A DNA stretch of 64,000 nucleotides from Hyphomicrobiales bacterium (GTDB lineage: Bacteria > Pseudomonadota > Alphaproteobacteria > Rhizobiales > Beijerinckiaceae): positions 620,001 to 684,000 of the forward strand of contig CAKNFJ010000002.1 in the NCBI GenBank assembly GCA_930633495.1. The letters run 5' to 3'. The notes under the pieces were generated by a model. That model searched no databases and was not told where the DNA came from. It worked only from the letters and a program-made list of their open reading frames with translations. Every line of letters begins with the position of its first letter. Position 1 is the first letter of the stretch. The position numbers and the translations under genes were made by a program. Positions 44,824 to 52,521 of this stretch are shown piece after piece.

Positions 44824-44936
44824 TGACACGCTCTCCAATCCATTTGCCGTCAGTGCAGCAGTCCGATCTTCATGGAATGAAGGCGCGGTCCTTGTCCACG
44901 CTCAAGGACCCGCCATCCACCGACCTGTTGCGCCGC

Positions 44937-45551
44937 TCAGGCGATGAGGGCGAAGACCTTGTTTGGGCGCGAGCCGGCGTGCCAGCGCCAGATTCCAGTG
45001 TCATGCTCCGACCGAGAAACGCCCGGATCGAAGGAGGCCGCGATGTTGAGGCGCACCGATTTTTGCTCGATAGCGCTGCCGCTGAAGCCTCGCAGATATT
45101 CGATCAGACGAGAGAAAACTTCCTCTGGGAGGTATATCGCGGCGCGGCCGGCCAGGTCCCAACCCGCGGCAATCTCTGAAAGCACTGCAACCGGCTTGCA
45201 CGCCCCATAGGCGCGGAACAGAGCATAGCGCCCGCGAAGTTCGTCCTCCACGATGGAGAACCCCATCCAGCTGCCGATCTCCCAACCGCCATTGATGACA
45301 GCGAGGCGAACAACTGAATGTGAGATCGGCCGGAGCGATCCCGCCTCAAGCACCAGGCGCGCTCCTCCTTCTTCGACCGCGACGAGGTCAATCCGTGGCG
45401 GCAGCGGGCTCGAATGGGCGACGCCAATCGCCTCGCCTCGGAGCCGCGGGCGGCCATTCAATGCCGTCGGCATGGCCGTCGCTGCAGGCGCAACGACAGG
45501 CGAGCTACGACGAAACGCACGGGGCAGAAAGCGATCGATTCGGTTCAACAT
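44937..45551 (-). CDS. unknown protein divergent from hipBA operator array
   Basis: A 204-residue protein starting ATG 45551, no clear ribosome-binding site. Strand-rich: RLVLEAGSLRPISHSVVRLAVINGGWEIGSWMGFSI, and WDLAGRAAIYLPEEVFSRLIEYLRGF. No domain recognised. The two left-most palindromes of the operator array lie about 117 and 167 bases upstream, so its promoter may answer to the same repressor as hipBA. Confidence 0.65.
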   Translation of the reverse strand: MLNRIDRFLPRAFRRSSPVVAPAATAMPTALNGRPRLRGEAIGVAHSSPLPPRIDLVAVEEGGARLVLEAGSLRPISHSVVRLAVINGGWEIGSWMGFSIVEDELRGRYALFRAYGACKPVAVLSEIAAGWDLAGRAAIYLPEEVFSRLIEYLRGFSGSAIEQKSVRLNIAASFDPGVSRSEHDTGIWRWHAGSRPNKVFALIA

Positions 45552-46094
45552 GGTCGCGCTCGTTAAGGAATTCGATCATGATCCTTTCAGAGCACGAATT
45601 CCTCAATCCGCGGCTTTCCCCGATCCACCGTTTCAATCGACCAAACCCCTCAGGTATCGCGATCGACATGCTCCCGGTCGGGAGCATTTGAGCCCCAACG
45701 CCTCGGAATCCGCCTTCTTGCTCCCGAGCGGGAGCATGGAAGTGCGGCCGAAGCATCACTCGATCGCGTACATGGCCCTCTGCCAGGCGAAGAGGGCACA
45801 CACTCATCGCCCACACCGCTCGGCCCGACGTAGTCGCCGCAACGAACTCGCTGTGACTATTCCGAGCGATGATGCTGCCCACTGCACGCGTCGGCGAAGG
45901 ACAGTCGTTACGTCGCCTTCATGTTCCCGATCGGTAACATGAGGACGAACCTTTGCCCTTAGGCGGCTCCATGTTACCGATCGGGAACACAGTTTAGGAC
46001 GCCCGCTGCTTTCGCCATGCTCCCGATCGGTAACATATGGACTTGAAACACGCCGAAACCTAGCCTATGTTACCGATCGGGAACATGGAACTCT
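45552..46094. other. regulatory spacer before hipBA
   Basis: 543 bases with no credible gene. It contains six copies of a 20-bp palindromic element (listed separately), and an AAGGAT motif (complement, 45581-45586). A 200-base gap, 45738-45920, between the second and third copies is free of clear copies. Nothing else is recognised. Confidence 0.6.
45668..46086. repeat. array of six 20-bp palindromic operators
   Basis: Six copies at 45668-45687, 45718-45737, 45921-45940, 45971-45990, 46017-46036 and 46067-46086. Consensus ATGTTACCGATCGGGAACAT. The third and fifth copies are the reverse complement in form of the fourth and sixth (TTCCCGATCGGTAAC against TTACCGATCGGGAAC); the first two are GC-rich variants (GCTCCCG..CGGGAGC). 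Start-to-start distances are 50, 203, 50, 46 and 50 bases, so they are nearly phased. The last copy ends 8 bases before the HipB start, and two lie towards the divergent gene. The nearest DNA-binding protein is the HTH HipB-like product, the probable ligand (inferred). Confidence 0.8.
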
Positions 46095-46430
46095 ATGATG
46101 GACGATAACAGCGTCGAGCGGCGCGCAGCCGAATGGTCAAAGACGTTCGGAGCGATGATCAAGGCCCGGCGACGAGCTCAAGGGCTCCATCAGGAGCAAC
46201 TTGCTCTTGCCACCGGCGTAGGCCGGCGCTTTCTGAGCGAACTGGAGAGCGGCAAGAGCACGACGCAGCTCGGCAAGGCACTGCTTGTCGCGGAGACGCT
46301 CGGCATGAGGCTTGATGCCCTGCTTGAGGGCCCCTCGCAGGCAGCCGCCACTGGCCCCGATCTTCCCGCACCGGACGACGAACTCCCACTCGAAGAGGAC
46401 GAAGATGGACCGACTCCCCGTCCACTTTGA
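46095..46430 (+). CDS. HipB-like HTH antitoxin/repressor
   Basis: A 111-residue protein with an N-terminal Cro/C1-type helix-turn-helix: GAMIKARRRAQGLHQEQLALATGVGRRFLSELESGKSTTQLGKALLVAETLG (about residues 16-70). The C-terminal 40 residues are acidic and low-complexity (PAPDDELPLEEDEDGP), different from E. coli HipB. It overlaps hipA by 26 bases. Starts at ATG 46095 or 46098, 8-11 bases after the last palindromic operator. Probably represses its own operon and neutralises HipA. Confidence 0.85.
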   Translation: MMDDNSVERRAAEWSKTFGAMIKARRRAQGLHQEQLALATGVGRRFLSELESGKSTTQLGKALLVAETLGMRLDALLEGPSQAAATGPDLPAPDDELPLEEDEDGPTPRPL

Positions 46431-47715
46431 GCGACGCCTCGTAGGCACGATCGAGATATCCGCTGAAGGACCGGGTTTTTCGTACGACCCAAGCTGGCTC
46501 AGCCTGCAGGGCGCCTTTCCGATCTCGGTGCTGATGCCACTTTCGGAAGCGAGGGTCGCGCCGCGCATCTTCCTGCCCTGGGCTGCCAACCTGCTTCCTG
46601 AAAGCGAGCAGCTGCTGTCCGTCGGTCACTTCCTCGGTATGGCTCCCACCGACGTCATGGGGATTCTCTCCCGCATCGGCCGCGATACCGCAGGCGCACT
46701 GTCCTTCGGCACGCCTGGCAACACCAGCACGGCCGGCTGGCGCCCGGTCGAGAGCGCCGAAGCTCTCGAACGCATCATCAACGAGCTGCCGAACAAGCCC
46801 TTCCTGCTCAGCGAGGACGGCGTGTCGATGTCGCTCGCCGGCGCCCAGACCAAGCTTGGCGTCTCGATCGACGCCGCCGGGCGCATCTGCATCCCTGCCG
46901 ATGGCTCTCCGTCCACGCACATCCTGAAGCCCGACGCCCTGAAGCATATGTGGGGCAGTGTGCAGAACGAGGCGTACTGCCTGACACTGGCGAGGCTCGT
47001 TGGTCTGCCGACGGCGAAGGTGACCACCGGGCGCGCCGGCAGCCGTAGTTACCTGCTCGTCGAGCGCTACGACCGGATGAAGGGCGGCGAGGGGCGCTGG
47101 CGTCGGCGTCACCAGGAGGACTACTGCCAGGCCCTCGGCCGGCTTCCAGGCGCGAAATACGAGAGCAATGAGACCGGCGTGAAAGGTCCGAGTGCCACCG
47201 AAATGTTCGCGCTCACCCGGGAACACATGCCGATCGCCGACGTGCTCCAGCTTCTCGATGCCGTCGTCTTCAACGTGATCGCCGGCAACACGGATGCGCA
47301 CGCCAAGAATTTCTCACTGACTCTCTCGGCAAGCGGCGCGCGCCTCGCCCCCGCCTACGACCTGATGAATGCGGACGTATGGGAAAATGTCAGCAAGAAC
47401 CTCTCGCAGAAGATCGCGGGAAAGAACCGTGGCGAACATCTGCGCGGCCGGCACTGGCAGCGATTTGCGAAGGAATGCGGCCTGAACCCTGCTCAGGTGG
47501 TGAAGCGCGTCGAGTCGCTCTGCGAGGCCGTCCTGGCAAAGGCGTCCGAGGCCGAAAGCATCGTGGAGGCGATGCCCGCCGGCGGCCACCCCTTGCTGCC
47601 TGCCGTTCGTTCGGCGATCGAAGGCCACGCGCGCGCGCTCTCACGCCAGCTATCCGAGGTCGAGGATACCGATGACCTCGACGCCGAGGCGACAGCGTCC
47701 GCGCTGACCCGCTGA
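46405..47715 (+). CDS. hipA: HipA-like serine/threonine kinase toxin
   Basis: A 436-residue kinase of the HipA family. ATG 46405, with GAGGA 5-6 bases before it. Hallmarks: the N-terminal subdomain, then MSLAGAQTKLGV (phosphate-binding), THILKP (ATP-site lysine), NEAYCLTLARLVGLPTAKV, LLVERYDR, the catalytic FNVIAGNTDAHAKNFSL and the metal site APAYDLMN. All catalytic residues appear intact. HipA phosphorylates glutamyl-tRNA synthetase in E. coli and induces growth arrest; the target here is unknown. Confidence 0.92.
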   Translation: MDRLPVHFERRLVGTIEISAEGPGFSYDPSWLSLQGAFPISVLMPLSEARVAPRIFLPWAANLLPESEQLLSVGHFLGMAPTDVMGILSRIGRDTAGALSFGTPGNTSTAGWRPVESAEALERIINELPNKPFLLSEDGVSMSLAGAQTKLGVSIDAAGRICIPADGSPSTHILKPDALKHMWGSVQNEAYCLTLARLVGLPTAKVTTGRAGSRSYLLVERYDRMKGGEGRWRRRHQEDYCQALGRLPGAKYESNETGVKGPSATEMFALTREHMPIADVLQLLDAVVFNVIAGNTDAHAKNFSLTLSASGARLAPAYDLMNADVWENVSKNLSQKIAGKNRGEHLRGRHWQRFAKECGLNPAQVVKRVESLCEAVLAKASEAESIVEAMPAGGHPLLPAVRSAIEGHARALSRQLSEVEDTDDLDAEATASALTR

Positions 47716-47793
47716 TCACGTGGGATAGCGATCATCGAGTCAGCGTATTGACGCGAGTAAAACGACGAACTATGGTTGCTTATCGCAAGCAAA

Positions 47794-48429
47794 TCAACGC
47801 GCGATGATCTGTCTAATCTGAGCGCCATAGTAATTAACGTAGGACGGGACGCGAATTAGCGTCACAGTGGCGATCAAATCTTGTGATGTTCTTTGCTTAG
47901 AGCTCTGGTATGTTACGAGAATTGGCACCTCGATGGTCCATGACCACCTGACATTACCAAACGCATCGTTGAGAAGCCCCTGAGACAAAATTCTGGCAGG
48001 ACCACTCGGCGCGGCGGTAGTCACATACTTGTTCTCGACGACAGCGACGAAATTCCCCGATTCCCGGAGTGCTCGCTGATAACCGTCCCAGCCGATCGGG
48101 GTCATGAGCCGCTGGGCAGACTGGAACTGACGCCGATAGTTCGCGAAGTCGAACGTGTAGACGCGCGTCACCGCATCCATCGTCCATTTCAGAACATCCT
48201 CGTCGCTCGCGTGTCGCTGATCGAGTGGGATGACCGGGAGCAGCTTCCCGGACGGCTCCGTCATCAGATAGCGGTACTCGTCCTCGCGCGTGAGAATGGA
48301 CCAGGTCCCGAGCAGCGACAGCCCCGTAAGCGCGACCATGACAACGATCATGCGCAGGAGGTACTGGATTCGCGTGCGGCGGTAGTTGTCGCGCAAAAGG
48401 ATTGTGGCGACGATTTTCTCTGCGTCCAT
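47794..48429 (-). CDS. DotI/IcmL/TraM-like type IVB secretion protein
   Basis: A 211-residue inner-membrane protein. ATG 48429 with CGGAG 6 bases upstream; an upstream start is unsupported. One TM segment at about 30-50 (IVVMVALTGLSLLGTW), then a periplasmic domain with WTMDAVTRVYTFDFANYRRQFQSAQRLMTPIGWDGYQRALRESG, and a C-terminal TIEVPILVTYQSSKQRTSQDLIATVTLIRVP. This matches DotI/IcmL of the Legionella Dot/Icm system and TraM of IncI plasmids, part of the inner-membrane channel complex. Divergent from the IcmC-like genes. Confidence 0.85.
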   Translation of the reverse strand: MDAEKIVATILLRDNYRRTRIQYLLRMIVVMVALTGLSLLGTWSILTREDEYRYLMTEPSGKLLPVIPLDQRHASDEDVLKWTMDAVTRVYTFDFANYRRQFQSAQRLMTPIGWDGYQRALRESGNFVAVVENKYVTTAAPSGPARILSQGLLNDAFGNVRWSWTIEVPILVTYQSSKQRTSQDLIATVTLIRVPSYVNYYGAQIRQIIAR

Positions 48430-48607
48430 GACGACTCCGATCGACGCCGGTAGCTTCCCATTGAAAGTGAAGAAGCGCAATCAATGGAATTTCGAAGGAT
48501 TGATAAACAGCGATCCTTGTGAGTCCCAAGGATCAGCCTTACACTGCTCCCGCCGCAGTGCTATGTGGCGAATCCATCCTGATCCATGAGGATCGAAAGG
48601 GACGCAG

Positions 48608-48991
48608 ATGAAGACCTTCGAGAAGATTCGGGCTTTGCCCTATCTCGCGCTGGCCGTCGTCACGGTTCACATGATGAGCGCGGCTCCGGCCCTCGCTCAG
48701 CAGTCGACCACGATCGGCGATGCGGCGCAGACCTGGACCCGCCAGCTGACCAACGTCGGCAAGTTCCTGGTCGCCGGTTGCTTCCTTGTCGGCATCGGCT
48801 TTGCCGGTGTTGGGCTGATGAAGCTCAAGGAAGCCGCCGCCGAGCAGGGCCGTGGCCAGACCAAATATTCGGACGGCCTGTGGCGCATCGCCGTCGGCGC
48901 CGGCCTCGCCGCGCTGCCCGCGGTCGTCAACATGACCTCGAACTCCACCGGTCTCGGCGGCGTCTCGATCACGAACGCCTCGGGCTTCTGA
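48608..48991 (+). CDS. IcmD/IcmC/TraQ-like membrane protein
   Basis: A 127-residue secreted or membrane protein with a signal peptide (ending PALAQQ). The mature part has a TM helix (KFLVAGCFLVGIGFAGVGLMKLKEA), a charged loop (AEQGRGQTKYSDG) and a second helix (AVGAGLAALPAVVN). This two-helix fold with KLKE between helices is the pattern of DotE/IcmC, IcmD and TraQ. The upstream 180 bases carry three AAGGAT motifs (48495, 48513 and 48528). Probably forms a transmembrane component of the transfer apparatus. Confidence 0.72.
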   Translation: MKTFEKIRALPYLALAVVTVHMMSAAPALAQQSTTIGDAAQTWTRQLTNVGKFLVAGCFLVGIGFAGVGLMKLKEAAAEQGRGQTKYSDGLWRIAVGAGLAALPAVVNMTSNSTGLGGVSITNASGF

Positions 48992-49027
48992 GCCCGAGCT
49001 GTCTCAAGCGTCCCCGGGAGGTCGGCG

Positions 49028-50068
49028 ATGCAGCATCGTCAAGTTCACGAGCCCGCATTCGTCGCCCTCCTGGCGCTTCTGATCTCGTCCCCGGCCTGGG
49101 CACAGGCTGGCGGAACAGCAAATACCCTCGGACAGAGCACTTTCGACGCTCTGCGCGATCTGATCGGCCCGATCATGATCGCGATCTCCTTCACAGCCTT
49201 TCTCGCCGGCCTCTATCTGGTCGGGAAGGGCATTCTGAAGCTGAAGGAAGCCGCCAACTCCCGCGACGGGAGCTACGGCGCAGCGGCAACGAGCCTGATC
49301 GCAGGGACACTGCTGATCGCTCTGCCTGAGGCGGCCGGTATGGGCATGACCTCACTGCTTGGTGCGAACGGGATTTTCGGATCGGGAGATCTCCGCGCGG
49401 CTCGCATCCTCGATGCGACCTCCGATGGTGGCGGCGCTGCGAGCCAGCTGAGCCAACGTATTCTGAGCATGGTCCAGATCAAGGGGGTGGATAACTGCAT
49501 CACCTCCGCTGACCCGGTCCCTTGCCTTGCCAAGAACGTCGCCAACAACGTCGTTCCTGTCGGCGTTCTGGCCGTCTTCGCCTTTGTCTTCCTGGCCGGC
49601 CTGGTCCAGCTCGCCGGCGCGATTGGGGAGCTTGCTCGCCACGAACAGAATCGCGGATCGATTCCCCCAGGCTGGTGGATGAAGGTCTTCACCGCCGTCC
49701 TGATGATGAATGGCCCCTTCCTGCTGCGCGCCGCGACCCAGTCGATCACCGGACAGACCGGGGCAATCGGTGGAAGCGGACTGATGGAAGGATCCTCGAT
49801 CCTGCGCTACTCAAACGTGGGCGGCCTGTTCACGCAATATGAGAGCGTCATAGGCCATATCTTTACGATCCTGACGCTTTTCGGAGCGATCGCCTTCGTG
49901 CGTGGGCTGTTCCTCATGAAGTCTGCCGCCGAAGGACGTTCGAATTCGACTCTCGGCCACGGGATCACGTTCCTCGTCGCGGGCGTGCTTCTGGCCAACA
50001 GCAAAGTCTCGACCTGCATCATCATGAACACGATGATGGGCAGCGGCTTCGGCTTCTGCAGCGCCTGA
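49028..50068 (+). CDS. TraQ/IcmC-like membrane protein with duplicated domain
   Basis: A 346-residue membrane protein with a signal peptide (ends SSPAWAQ). Residues about 45-120 and 265-345 resemble each other and the 127-residue neighbour: a helix, a KLKEAANSRDGSYG or LMKSAAEGRSNSTLG loop, and a second helix (AATSLIAGTLLIALPE, HGITFLVAGVLLAN). Between them lies a third hydrophobic region (VAVFAFVFLAGLVQLAGAIG). A good ribosome-binding site, GGGAGG, precedes ATG 49028. It follows the IcmD-like gene by 36 bases, so one operon. Confidence 0.72.
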   Translation: MQHRQVHEPAFVALLALLISSPAWAQAGGTANTLGQSTFDALRDLIGPIMIAISFTAFLAGLYLVGKGILKLKEAANSRDGSYGAAATSLIAGTLLIALPEAAGMGMTSLLGANGIFGSGDLRAARILDATSDGGGAASQLSQRILSMVQIKGVDNCITSADPVPCLAKNVANNVVPVGVLAVFAFVFLAGLVQLAGAIGELARHEQNRGSIPPGWWMKVFTAVLMMNGPFLLRAATQSITGQTGAIGGSGLMEGSSILRYSNVGGLFTQYESVIGHIFTILTLFGAIAFVRGLFLMKSAAEGRSNSTLGHGITFLVAGVLLANSKVSTCIIMNTMMGSGFGFCSA

Positions 50069-50071
50069 ACG

Positions 50072-50476
50072 CTATCTGTCAGGATCCGCGACGGAGACAA
50101 TCCGTCGCCAAGCGCGTCCGAGCACGCTGATCATCGCGACGGCGTTCGTCAGGTTGTCGACGTCACAGGACACGACGGTTCCCATGGATCGTCCTCTCCA
50201 GGGCGCAACCTTGACCTGGAGACTGTTTCCTTCCCAGGACAGCTGCAAATCCAGGGTCGAACGCGAAGGCACCGAGCAGCGGACCGAGACGCCGTCGACC
50301 ATGACGTAGATTGGGCCTCGATCGCGCACGAGGCCATGCAGCTCCCTGGGGATGTGCTGGACGACGTCCTCCACCGCATCACCAATGGCAGCGCGCTGAC
50401 GAGCAGCATCCACCGAAGTCCCGAAGACGGCCGCAAAGGCGTCGTCGAGCAGAACCTCAGTGGTCAGCCGTGCCAT
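50072..50476 (-). CDS. unknown protein, second gene of a pair
   Basis: A 134-residue protein starting ATG 50476 (MARLTTEVLLDD), 2 bases after the preceding stop. Features: ELHGLVRDRGPIYVMVDGVSVRCSVPSR and a hydrophobic strand LQVKVAPWRGRSMGTVVSC. Small alpha/beta protein without a signal peptide. A start further upstream in frame would run into the neighbouring gene. Function unknown; the same transcript as 50479-51138. Confidence 0.68.
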   Translation of the reverse strand: MARLTTEVLLDDAFAAVFGTSVDAARQRAAIGDAVEDVVQHIPRELHGLVRDRGPIYVMVDGVSVRCSVPSRSTLDLQLSWEGNSLQVKVAPWRGRSMGTVVSCDVDNLTNAVAMISVLGRAWRRIVSVADPDR

Positions 50477-50478
50477 AG

Positions 50479-51138
50479 TCAGGCCGCGTTGGTGAAGCTT
50501 CGTAGATCGACGACCGAAGCGACATTGGCCGGGTGATCCCCAGTCGCCTCGCACTCCATCTCGTCGATCACATCCAGCCCAGCCTCCTCGATCGCCACTG
50601 CAAGCACTGCAGCGGCCGTCGAGCGACGGATCACACCAGTGAAGGGATAGGTCACATCGACGGCCCAGTGGTCGCCGGCAGCATCGCTCTCCACGAGTGA
50701 AGGTGTGCCGGCAGTCATGCCCGAGGCGGCCGCGACCTGGTGGAGGACGCCGGCAACGTCGTCCGCCGGCGTTCCGGTCGTCGCCAAGTAGCCAGCGAAG
50801 CCCGAGAGCCTGGAGATCACCTCGTATCCAAGCGCGGCCAGTATCGATTCGACCGGCACGCGGCCCGGCCTGGAGAACTCGTTGCCGCAAGGCAACTTCA
50901 CGATGAGCCTGACAGGCGCCGGCCCGAAGGCGGCTCGCCCGAGCAGGACGAGAGCATCCTCGAGGCCCGCGGCCATTGCTGCCAGAGGCGCGTCGCCGGC
51001 AGGACCCACCGGGCCTGTCACATGCCACGCCGTCCGCTCACCCGTCACGAGGGCGAGCCTGAACCGCCCGCGCACTCCGCGAGCCGTCAGAAGGCCGTCC
51101 TCATCGAGGACAATGATGGAATCGAAGACGTTGGTCAT
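50479..51138 (-). CDS. unknown protein
   Basis: A 219-residue protein beginning MTNVFDSIIVLDEDGLLTARGVRGRFRLALVTGERTAWHVTG. Strand-rich N-terminus, then ALVLLGRAAFGPAPVRLIVKLPCGNEF and a C-terminal alpha/beta domain. No ribosome-binding site is obvious. No named family recognised. Convergent with the IcmC-like operon and probably co-transcribed with the gene at 50072. Confidence 0.68.
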   Translation of the reverse strand: MTNVFDSIIVLDEDGLLTARGVRGRFRLALVTGERTAWHVTGPVGPAGDAPLAAMAAGLEDALVLLGRAAFGPAPVRLIVKLPCGNEFSRPGRVPVESILAALGYEVISRLSGFAGYLATTGTPADDVAGVLHQVAAASGMTAGTPSLVESDAAGDHWAVDVTYPFTGVIRRSTAAAVLAVAIEEAGLDVIDEMECEATGDHPANVASVVDLRSFTNAA

Positions 51139-51235
51139 GGGGTAGGCCGATCGCTAGTCACCAGCGATAGATCGGGCCATTCGCGCGGAGGGTCAATCAG
51201 CGCGAGGCCAGAACGGTGGATGAGCCGGATCCCAA

Positions 51236-51268
51236 CGAAAAAGAGCGGGAAGCCTGGCTCCCCGCTCT
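51236..51268 (-). terminator. rho-independent terminator of the dnaA-like gene
   Basis: An 8-bp stem (51242-51249, AGAGCGGG, with 51261-51268, CCCGCTCT) and an 11-base loop, with additional internal pairing. Read on the minus strand, T-rich TTTTTCG follows. It lies about 30 bases after the stop of the dnaA-like gene at 51299. Confidence 0.75.
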
Positions 51269-51298
51269 CGGTCTACGTATTTTGGTGGGAAGGACCGG

Positions 51299-52069
51299 TC
51301 AGGCCTGGAGTTCGACGGCGTCGGAAGCGTCCGACTCAACGCCGGCAGCCGTCGGCGTGACAGTCGAGGTGGCGAATTCCTGGGTGATCTTGTCGACCGC
51401 GGCACGCAGGTCGGCATCACCTTCGAGAAGGGTCTTGATCTTGCGGATCGCATGGATGGCGGTGGTGTGATCACGACCTCCGAAGCGACGGCCGATCTCG
51501 CCGGTCGACTTTTCGAGGAGGGAGCGCGAGAGGTACATCGCGACCTGGCGCGGCATGATCAGCTTGAGCGCGCGGCTCTCGGAGATGATCTCGGTTCGCG
51601 AAACGCCGTAGTGACGTCCGACGATCGACTGGAGAACGGCGACGGTCCGGGGCTGCGGGCCTTCCGGGGCCGGCGGGGGAACGTAGTCCGGCTTCTGGAC
51701 CTCGGCAAAGACCGAAATGGGGCGCTTGGCGGTGGCGCTGAGATCGACGATCGGAGCCTTGGGAGGCTGGTTCATCCCGCCGCGAACGACAACGCCGACG
51801 GAGACCACATCTTCACGCTGCTCGCGCAGGCAATCGGTGATGATGCCGATGTAATTCGTCAGGACGTGATGGGCGAGGAACTTGGTCGATGTCGAAAGGG
51901 CGACGATGCCGCCGTTGAACGATTCGAAGGAGAGCTGGCGGAGGAAGTGGGCGTAGATCTGAGCGCCAGCGCGCTGTTCGATCGCCTTCGTGGCCAGGCG
52001 CCACGCAACATCCATGGGGACCTGCGTGGCAGCAGGAGTGGAGCACTGAACCGAAGACTGAACCAACAT
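51299..52069 (-). CDS. DnaA-like protein lacking the AAA+ ATPase domain
   Basis: A 256-residue protein. Residues 19-97 (MDVAWRLATKAIEQRAGAQIYAHFLRQLSFESF...FLAHHVLTNYIGIITDCL) fit DnaA domain I. A 40-residue Pro-rich linker (PDYVPPPAPEGPQP) follows. Residues about 141-230 are DnaA domain IV with RQVAMYLSRSLLEKSTGEIGRRFGGRDHTTAIHAIRKI, the complete DnaA-box-binding signature. There is no Walker A, Walker B or any room for domain III. It should bind DnaA boxes and DnaA partners without ATP switching. Likely a plasmid replication regulator, competitor or transcription factor. A near-match to a DnaA box (TTATCCGCA, 52169-52177 complement) lies upstream. Confidence 0.85.
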   Translation of the reverse strand: MLVQSSVQCSTPAATQVPMDVAWRLATKAIEQRAGAQIYAHFLRQLSFESFNGGIVALSTSTKFLAHHVLTNYIGIITDCLREQREDVVSVGVVVRGGMNQPPKAPIVDLSATAKRPISVFAEVQKPDYVPPPAPEGPQPRTVAVLQSIVGRHYGVSRTEIISESRALKLIMPRQVAMYLSRSLLEKSTGEIGRRFGGRDHTTAIHAIRKIKTLLEGDADLRAAVDKITQEFATSTVTPTAAGVESDASDAVELQA

Positions 52070-52211
52070 GACGAACCACCAAAACGTTGACCGTGAAAGC
52101 ACCAAACCATGCCGGTCCTTTGGCGTCAACAGGATCGCGCATTTAATCCTTAACGCCAGAAGGATCGTTGCGGATAAGTCACATCAGTCCTTGGTAGAAC
52201 GCGATTATTCC

Positions 52212-52517
52212 TTATCGCGCAAGCGGGGCCGAGGACCTCATCAGCGTGTCGAAGGACACCATCGCCGGCGCGAGATAGCAAAAGCCGATCCCGAGGGCGA
52301 AGATTGGCAGTCCAATCAGGAAATAGGCCGCGATCTTGCCCAGAAGCGTCGCATTTTCCAGGCTTGCGGCGGTAGCGCCCGCAATTCCCGATGCGAGCAC
52401 GCCCGTCACAAGTAGCCCGATCGCCGGAACGCCGAGCACAATCTCCGGCACGGATGCGACCAAAAGCAGGGCGCGATCAAGGAATGATTCGAGCACGCCC
52501 ATGGATTGAATGTTCAT
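52212..52517 (-). CDS. small membrane protein downstream of smc
   Basis: A 101-residue protein starting ATG 52517, four bases after the smc stop, with AAGGA about 8 bases upstream. Two hydrophobic segments, about residues 14-45 (ALLLVASVPEIVLGVPAIGLLV) and 60-85 (IAAYFLIGLPIFALGIGFCYL). Part of the dsbA-like/smc operon. Family unknown. Confidence 0.7.
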   Translation of the reverse strand: MNIQSMGVLESFLDRALLLVASVPEIVLGVPAIGLLVTGVLASGIAGATAASLENATLLGKIAAYFLIGLPIFALGIGFCYLAPAMVSFDTLMRSSAPLAR

Positions 52518-52521
52518 TCCT

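Noticed and set aside
45668..46086. CRISPR array
   Set aside because: Repeats are perfect or near-perfect palindromes, spaced 26-30 bases only in part, with two forms and no cas genes; they fit operators.
52141..52211. Replication origin next to the dnaA-like gene
   Set aside because: Only one imperfect DnaA box (TTATCCGCA) and no AT-rich unwinding region or iterons are visible; not enough to call an origin.
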